This document shows, piece after piece, positions 14,361 to 15,123 of a stretch of 15,123 nt of DNA. This DNA is from Microcaldota archaeon (GTDB taxonomy: Archaea > Micrarchaeota > Micrarchaeia > Anstonellales > Bilamarchaeaceae). A program made the position numbers and the translations under genes. The notes below the pieces were generated by a model, which worked only from the letters and a program-made list of their open reading frames with translations, was not told the DNA's origin and searched no databases. Each line of letters opens with the position of its first letter. The first letter of the stretch is position 1. The stretch covers positions 1 through 15,123 of the forward strand of contig JAKANX010000019.1 in the NCBI GenBank assembly GCA_021823425.1, read 5' to 3'.

Positions 14361-15123
14361 TCAGAAATAAAGGTCCCGCTTCCCCTTTTCCAGCTCGAGC
14401 AGCTTCTTTTTCGTGAGTTCGCGCCTTTTTGGGTCGCTGATTTCCAGAAGCTCGCGCTCAATTACCTTCTCGCCCTTGCTGCGCAGTTCCGGCGACGCGT
14501 AGTCAAGGAGGTATTCCTTGAACGTGAGTATGCAGTTCGGCGTGCAGAAATTCCCTATCGCTCCCGGTTTCGCAAGGCGCATGAAATCCTCCCCTGTCCT
14601 GCCCACCCTGTAGCAGGCGGTGCAGAACGAAGGGTAGAAACCTTCGCCCAGTATGTCGTTCACGACCTGCGGAAGAGTGCGTTCATCGGAAACGGCGAAC
14701 TGCTCCAGCTCCTTTTTGCCCTTGGCGTATCCTCCAGGCTGTGTCTTGGACCCCGCAGAGATTTGCGAAATCCCGGTCGCGAAAATCTCGTCCCGGAACG
14801 GCGGCTTTTCCCTGGTCGTGAGTATCATCCCGGTATACGGGACCGCCATGCGCAAAACCGCAACCAGTTTTTTGAAGTCCGCGTCCGAAACGGGGTGCGG
14901 CGGCTTGGACGCGAGCGGAGCCCCCTGCGCAGGCTCCAAACGCGGAACCGAAATCGTGTGCGGCCCGGCCCCGAATTTCGCCTCCAGATGGGATGCGTGC
15001 GCGAGCATCGCCAGCACCTCGTAGCGGTAATCGTGGAGACCGAACAGCGCGCCTATCCCGACGTCGTCAATTCCGGCCTCCTGCGCCCTGTCCATCCCGT
15101 AGAGCCGGTATTCGTAATCGCTC
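14361..15123 (-). CDS. hydG: HydG, [FeFe]-hydrogenase maturase (C-terminal part, runs off right edge)
   Basis: HydG is a radical-SAM tyrosine lyase that splits tyrosine to give the CO and CN ligands of the hydrogenase H-cluster. The frame is open to the window edge and gives 253 C-terminal residues of a protein usually about 470 long; the SAM-cluster CX3CX2C motif would lie outside. Seen here: YGMDRAQEAGIDDVGIG and ALFGLHDYRYE of the barrel, SAGSKTQPGGY, and the diagnostic CTAC-x22-C (CTACYRVGRTG...FCTPNC), which binds the auxiliary dangler-iron cluster. The C-terminus ends KGKRDLYF, as in HydG. The CX2CX22C motif separates it from ThiH and other tyrosine lyases. The TGA stop at 14361-14363 is followed by a short TTTTATT tract, then the protease promoter. 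Partner genes hydE, hydF and the hydrogenase are not in view. Confidence 0.93.
   Translation of the reverse strand, partial: SDYEYRLYGMDRAQEAGIDDVGIGALFGLHDYRYEVLAMLAHASHLEAKFGAGPHTISVPRLEPAQGAPLASKPPHPVSDADFKKLVAVLRMAVPYTGMILTTREKPPFRDEIFATGISQISAGSKTQPGGYAKGKKELEQFAVSDERTLPQVVNDILGEGFYPSFCTACYRVGRTGEDFMRLAKPGAIGNFCTPNCILTFKEYLLDYASPELRSKGEKVIERELLEISDPKRRELTKKKLLELEKGKRDLYF

Overview
The window looks archaeal, probably from a DPANN-type lineage with a moderately high G+C genome (placement is inference). Three things support this. The gene starts have TTTATAAA-type TATA boxes at archaeal spacing and no -35/-10 boxes. Two proteins carry a C-terminal domain I recognise as the archaeal 'PGF-pre-PGF' domain of surface proteins. 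Terminators are T-rich tracts. All genes I can support lie on the minus strand, so the list below runs opposite to transcription.

Layout from high to low coordinate: (1) 14361-15123, the C-terminal half of HydG, the radical-SAM tyrosine lyase that matures [FeFe]-hydrogenase, running off the right edge. (2) 8309-14299, a 1996-residue secreted subtilisin-family (S8) protease with an intact Asp/His/Ser triad and oxyanion Asn. It is followed by a KP-43-like beta-sandwich, nine Ig/FN3-like repeats (one interrupted by a duplicated ~89-residue module), an 18-glycine linker, a PGF-pre-PGF domain, a four-Cys motif and a C-terminal membrane anchor. (3) 8003-8308, an intergenic stretch with a hairpin plus T-tract terminator and an extra palindromic TATA element. 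(4) 7634-7966, a small putative membrane protein ending 2 nt before (5) 2067-7631, a 1854-residue surface protein with ten Ig-like repeats and the same C-terminal anchor as the protease. (6) <1-1945, the N-terminal ~648 residues of a third secreted Ig-repeat protein running off the left edge. This frame is open to the edge with no stop, so a scan for closed ORFs misses it.

The three large proteins form a tandem paralogous locus. They share a repeat built around CWYSL...GCAN...ANDSAGN...VD and are very rich in N-glycosylation sequons (N-x-S/T). Two of them also share the anchor. They are most likely envelope proteins on the outer face of the cell, one with proteolytic activity. Whether the protease acts on its neighbours is open.

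Items most worth a second look: the duplicated module inside repeat 4 of the protease; an alternating HxHxHxH motif in the partial protein; the three identically spaced four-Cys motifs; the lower-G+C, bacterial-like N-terminal domain of the 1854-residue protein; and hydG in an archaeal context. No tRNA, rRNA, CRISPR array, insertion sequence or integrase was seen.
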